DNA of 64,000 nt from Streptomyces sp. SLBN-118 (GTDB taxonomy: Bacteria; Actinomycetota; Actinomycetes; Streptomycetales; Streptomycetaceae): positions 2,604,001-2,668,000 of the forward strand of contig NZ_VFNP01000001.1 of the NCBI RefSeq assembly GCF_006715635.1, given 5' to 3'. The notes below the pieces were generated by a model. That model was not told the DNA's origin. It did not search any database and saw only the letters and a program-made list of their open reading frames with translations. Below are positions 62,568 to 64,000 of the stretch, piece by piece (positions within the stretch are counted from its first letter, which is position 1; each line of letters starts with the position of its first letter). The translations under genes and the position numbers were made by a program.

Positions 62568-63425
62568 TCATCCCTTCACTGCGCCGGCCGTCAGACCCGC
62601 GGCCATCTTGCGCTGGACGAGGAGGAAGAGGATCACGATGGGGATGGCCATCATCGTGGCGCCCGCCATCATCGGGGCGTACTCGGTGCCGTTCTTGGTG
62701 GTGAAGTTGCCCAGCCACACGGTGGCGGTCTGGTTCTGCTGGCTCATCAGCATCAATGCGTACAGGTACTCGTTCCACGCCTGGATGAAGCCGTAGACCG
62801 AGGTGGCGACCATGCCCGGGGCGAGCAGCGGGAAGACCACGCGGACGAAGGCGCCGGTCCGGGTGCAGCCGTCGACCATCGCCGCCTCCTCCAGCTCCTT
62901 GGGGATGTTGACGATGAATCCGCGCAGCGTCCAGACGGTGAAGGGCAGGATGAAGGTCAGGTAGGTGATGATCAGGCCCGTGAGCCTGTCGTACTGGCCG
63001 AGGTCGTTCAGCAGGAGGAAGACCGGGATGATCATGGCGACGAGCGGGATCATCTGGACCGCGAGGATGCCGACGATCACGATCTTGCGGCCGCGGAAGG
63101 CGAAGCGGGATATCGCGAGCGCGGCGAGCATGCCGACCGCGATGCCGATGACGACCACGACGAGCGAGACGGTCAGGCTGCGCCCGACCGGCCCCCAGAA
63201 GTCGGCGATGTCCAGGGCACGGCGGAAGTTGTCCGTCGTGAACACGTTGGGGAAGAAGTGCGGGTCGGGGTCGATGGCGTCCTTGGCGGGCTTGAACGCC
63301 GTGTTCAGCATCCAGTAGACCGGGAAGCCCGCGGTGACGAAGACGAGGAGGCCGAGCAGGTTCCAGCCGAGCCGGCTCTTCCTGGGACGGCGGGTGGCGG
63401 CGGGAGCCGCGGCGGTCGAAGTCAC
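62568..63425 (-). CDS. dasC: Sugar ABC transporter permease DasC
   Basis: 285 residues, GTG in a GTGA overlap with dasB. Six TM helices: WNLLGLLVFVTAGFPVYWML, VSLVVVVIGIAVGMLAALAIS, VGILAVQMIPLVAMIIPVFLLL, and others. The EAA loop PKELEEAAMVDGCTRTGAFVRVVFPLLAPG is clear. Second permease of the carbohydrate (CUT1) type importing N,N'-diacetylchitobiose. Confidence 0.93.
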   Translation of the reverse strand: MTSTAAAPAATRRPRKSRLGWNLLGLLVFVTAGFPVYWMLNTAFKPAKDAIDPDPHFFPNVFTTDNFRRALDIADFWGPVGRSLTVSLVVVVIGIAVGMLAALAISRFAFRGRKIVIVGILAVQMIPLVAMIIPVFLLLNDLGQYDRLTGLIITYLTFILPFTVWTLRGFIVNIPKELEEAAMVDGCTRTGAFVRVVFPLLAPGMVATSVYGFIQAWNEYLYALMLMSQQNQTATVWLGNFTTKNGTEYAPMMAGATMMAIPIVILFLLVQRKMAAGLTAGAVKG

Positions 63426-64000
63426 TCCACCTCTCCGATCTTGAGCATCTGGCGCATGTAGACCGCGACCACACCGAGCAGCAGGATCACCGTGACGAGC
63501 GCGATCGCCGAGCCGGTTCCGTAGTCGTTGACGACGAAGGCCTTGTCGTACGAGTACGTGGTGAGCAGTTGGAACTCGGCCTCGGGATGTCCGTTGCGCA
63601 TCACGAAGACCTGCGGGAACACGCCCATGTCCCAGATCACCGAGAGCGTCGTCAGCATCACGATGATGGGCTTGAGGATCGGCAGGGTGACGAAACGGAA
63701 GACGCCCCAGGCGCCGGCGCCGTCGAGCCGGGCGGCTTCTTCGAGCTCCTTGGGCACCTGCGTGAGGCCGGCGCTGAGCGTGATCACGACGAAAGGCACG
63801 GCTCCCCAGACGACCAGCAGGATGATCACGGCGAGGCCCTGGGGGCCGCTGGCGAACCAGTTGTGGCCGATCATGTCGACCCCGGGCAGCCGGGAGAGCA
63901 GCCAGTTCAGTACGCCGTAGTCGGCGTCGAAGAGCCACTTGAAGATCGCGGTGGCGACGATGATGGGCATGCCCCAACTCGCCACCAGCGCGATGTTGAC
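63422..64000 (-). CDS. dasB: Sugar ABC transporter permease DasB, C-terminal part
   Basis: Right-edge partial; the start is outside the window. The 192 residues present include MPIIVATAIFKWLF, the periplasmic loop, GLAVIILLVVWGAVPFVVITLSAGL and the EAA loop PKELEEAARLDGAGAWGVFRFVTLPILKP, ending VYMRQMLKIGEVE. First permease of the pair with dasC. The binding-protein gene dasA is expected just beyond the edge. Confidence 0.93.
   Translation of the reverse strand, partial: VNIALVASWGMPIIVATAIFKWLFDADYGVLNWLLSRLPGVDMIGHNWFASGPQGLAVIILLVVWGAVPFVVITLSAGLTQVPKELEEAARLDGAGAWGVFRFVTLPILKPIIVMLTTLSVIWDMGVFPQVFVMRNGHPEAEFQLLTTYSYDKAFVVNDYGTGSAIALVTVILLLGVVAVYMRQMLKIGEVE

Overview
The window is chromosomal DNA from a Streptomyces-type actinomycete. 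Evidence: very high G+C, GC-rich third codon positions, many GTG and TTG starts, ATGA/GTGA overlaps, and lineage markers: a conservon, WhiB-like WblE, sporulation/stress sigma factor SigH with its anti-sigma partner, nickel superoxide dismutase, multifunctional 2-oxoglutarate decarboxylase Kgd, snapalysin, and the dasBC aminosugar transporter. From memory the order resembles the S. coelicolor core region running from lon and kgd through sodN, sigH and wblE to dasABC. This was not checked by alignment. I saw no tRNA, rRNA, CRISPR array or insertion sequence.

Layout. 1-3.8 kb: a conservon (cvnA-B-C-D, minus strand; cvnD runs off the left edge). 4.1-12.5 kb: a PP2C-like protein, a MarR regulator, and secreted enzymes (GH25 lysozyme, M4 metallopeptidase, trypsin-like protease) interleaved with a Cys-cluster/pentapeptide-repeat protein and a TrmB/LuxR-type regulator. 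12.5-23.5 kb: lon with an HspR-type HAIR operator, a lipoprotein, a rhomboid-like membrane protein, a spermidine-synthase-like protein behind a PHO-box-like triple repeat, an OmpR/histidine kinase pair, and kgd.

23.5-30.4 kb: the most unusual locus. It is a four-gene minus-strand unit: a small Trypco1-type protein, a trypsin-like protease fused to a VMAP-C-like region, a MoxR AAA+ ATPase, and a vWA protein with a SAV_2336-type N-terminus and helical-repeat tail. It fits the vWA-MoxR-VMAP ternary conflict systems that have been predicted computationally and are almost untested in the laboratory.

30.5-42 kb: a DUF6104 protein, an autoregulated-looking DUF4097/PadR pair, an orphan Clp N-domain protein with its own HTH regulator and double palindromic operator, an MBL-fold hydrolase, a GH5 enzyme, an MDR oxidoreductase, malic enzyme, and a polar amino-acid ABC transporter closed by a 16-bp-stem terminator. 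42-53.97 kb: an internally deleted methyltransferase relic, a CGNR regulator, divergent sodX/sodN, an LtrA-like membrane protein, a lipoprotein, a divergent LysR/snapalysin pair, a truncated haemoglobin, small conserved proteins, a Family 2B encapsulin (EshA-type) with a polyprenyl synthase, an amidase and a PLP deaminase.

54-64 kb: ushX(prsH)-sigH, a membrane protein, a diacylglycerol-kinase-type lipid kinase, wblE, a PdtaS-like kinase, then SIS-domain protein, GH3 N-acetylglucosaminidase, dasC and dasB (cut by the right edge), with a DasR-like (dre) site nearby.
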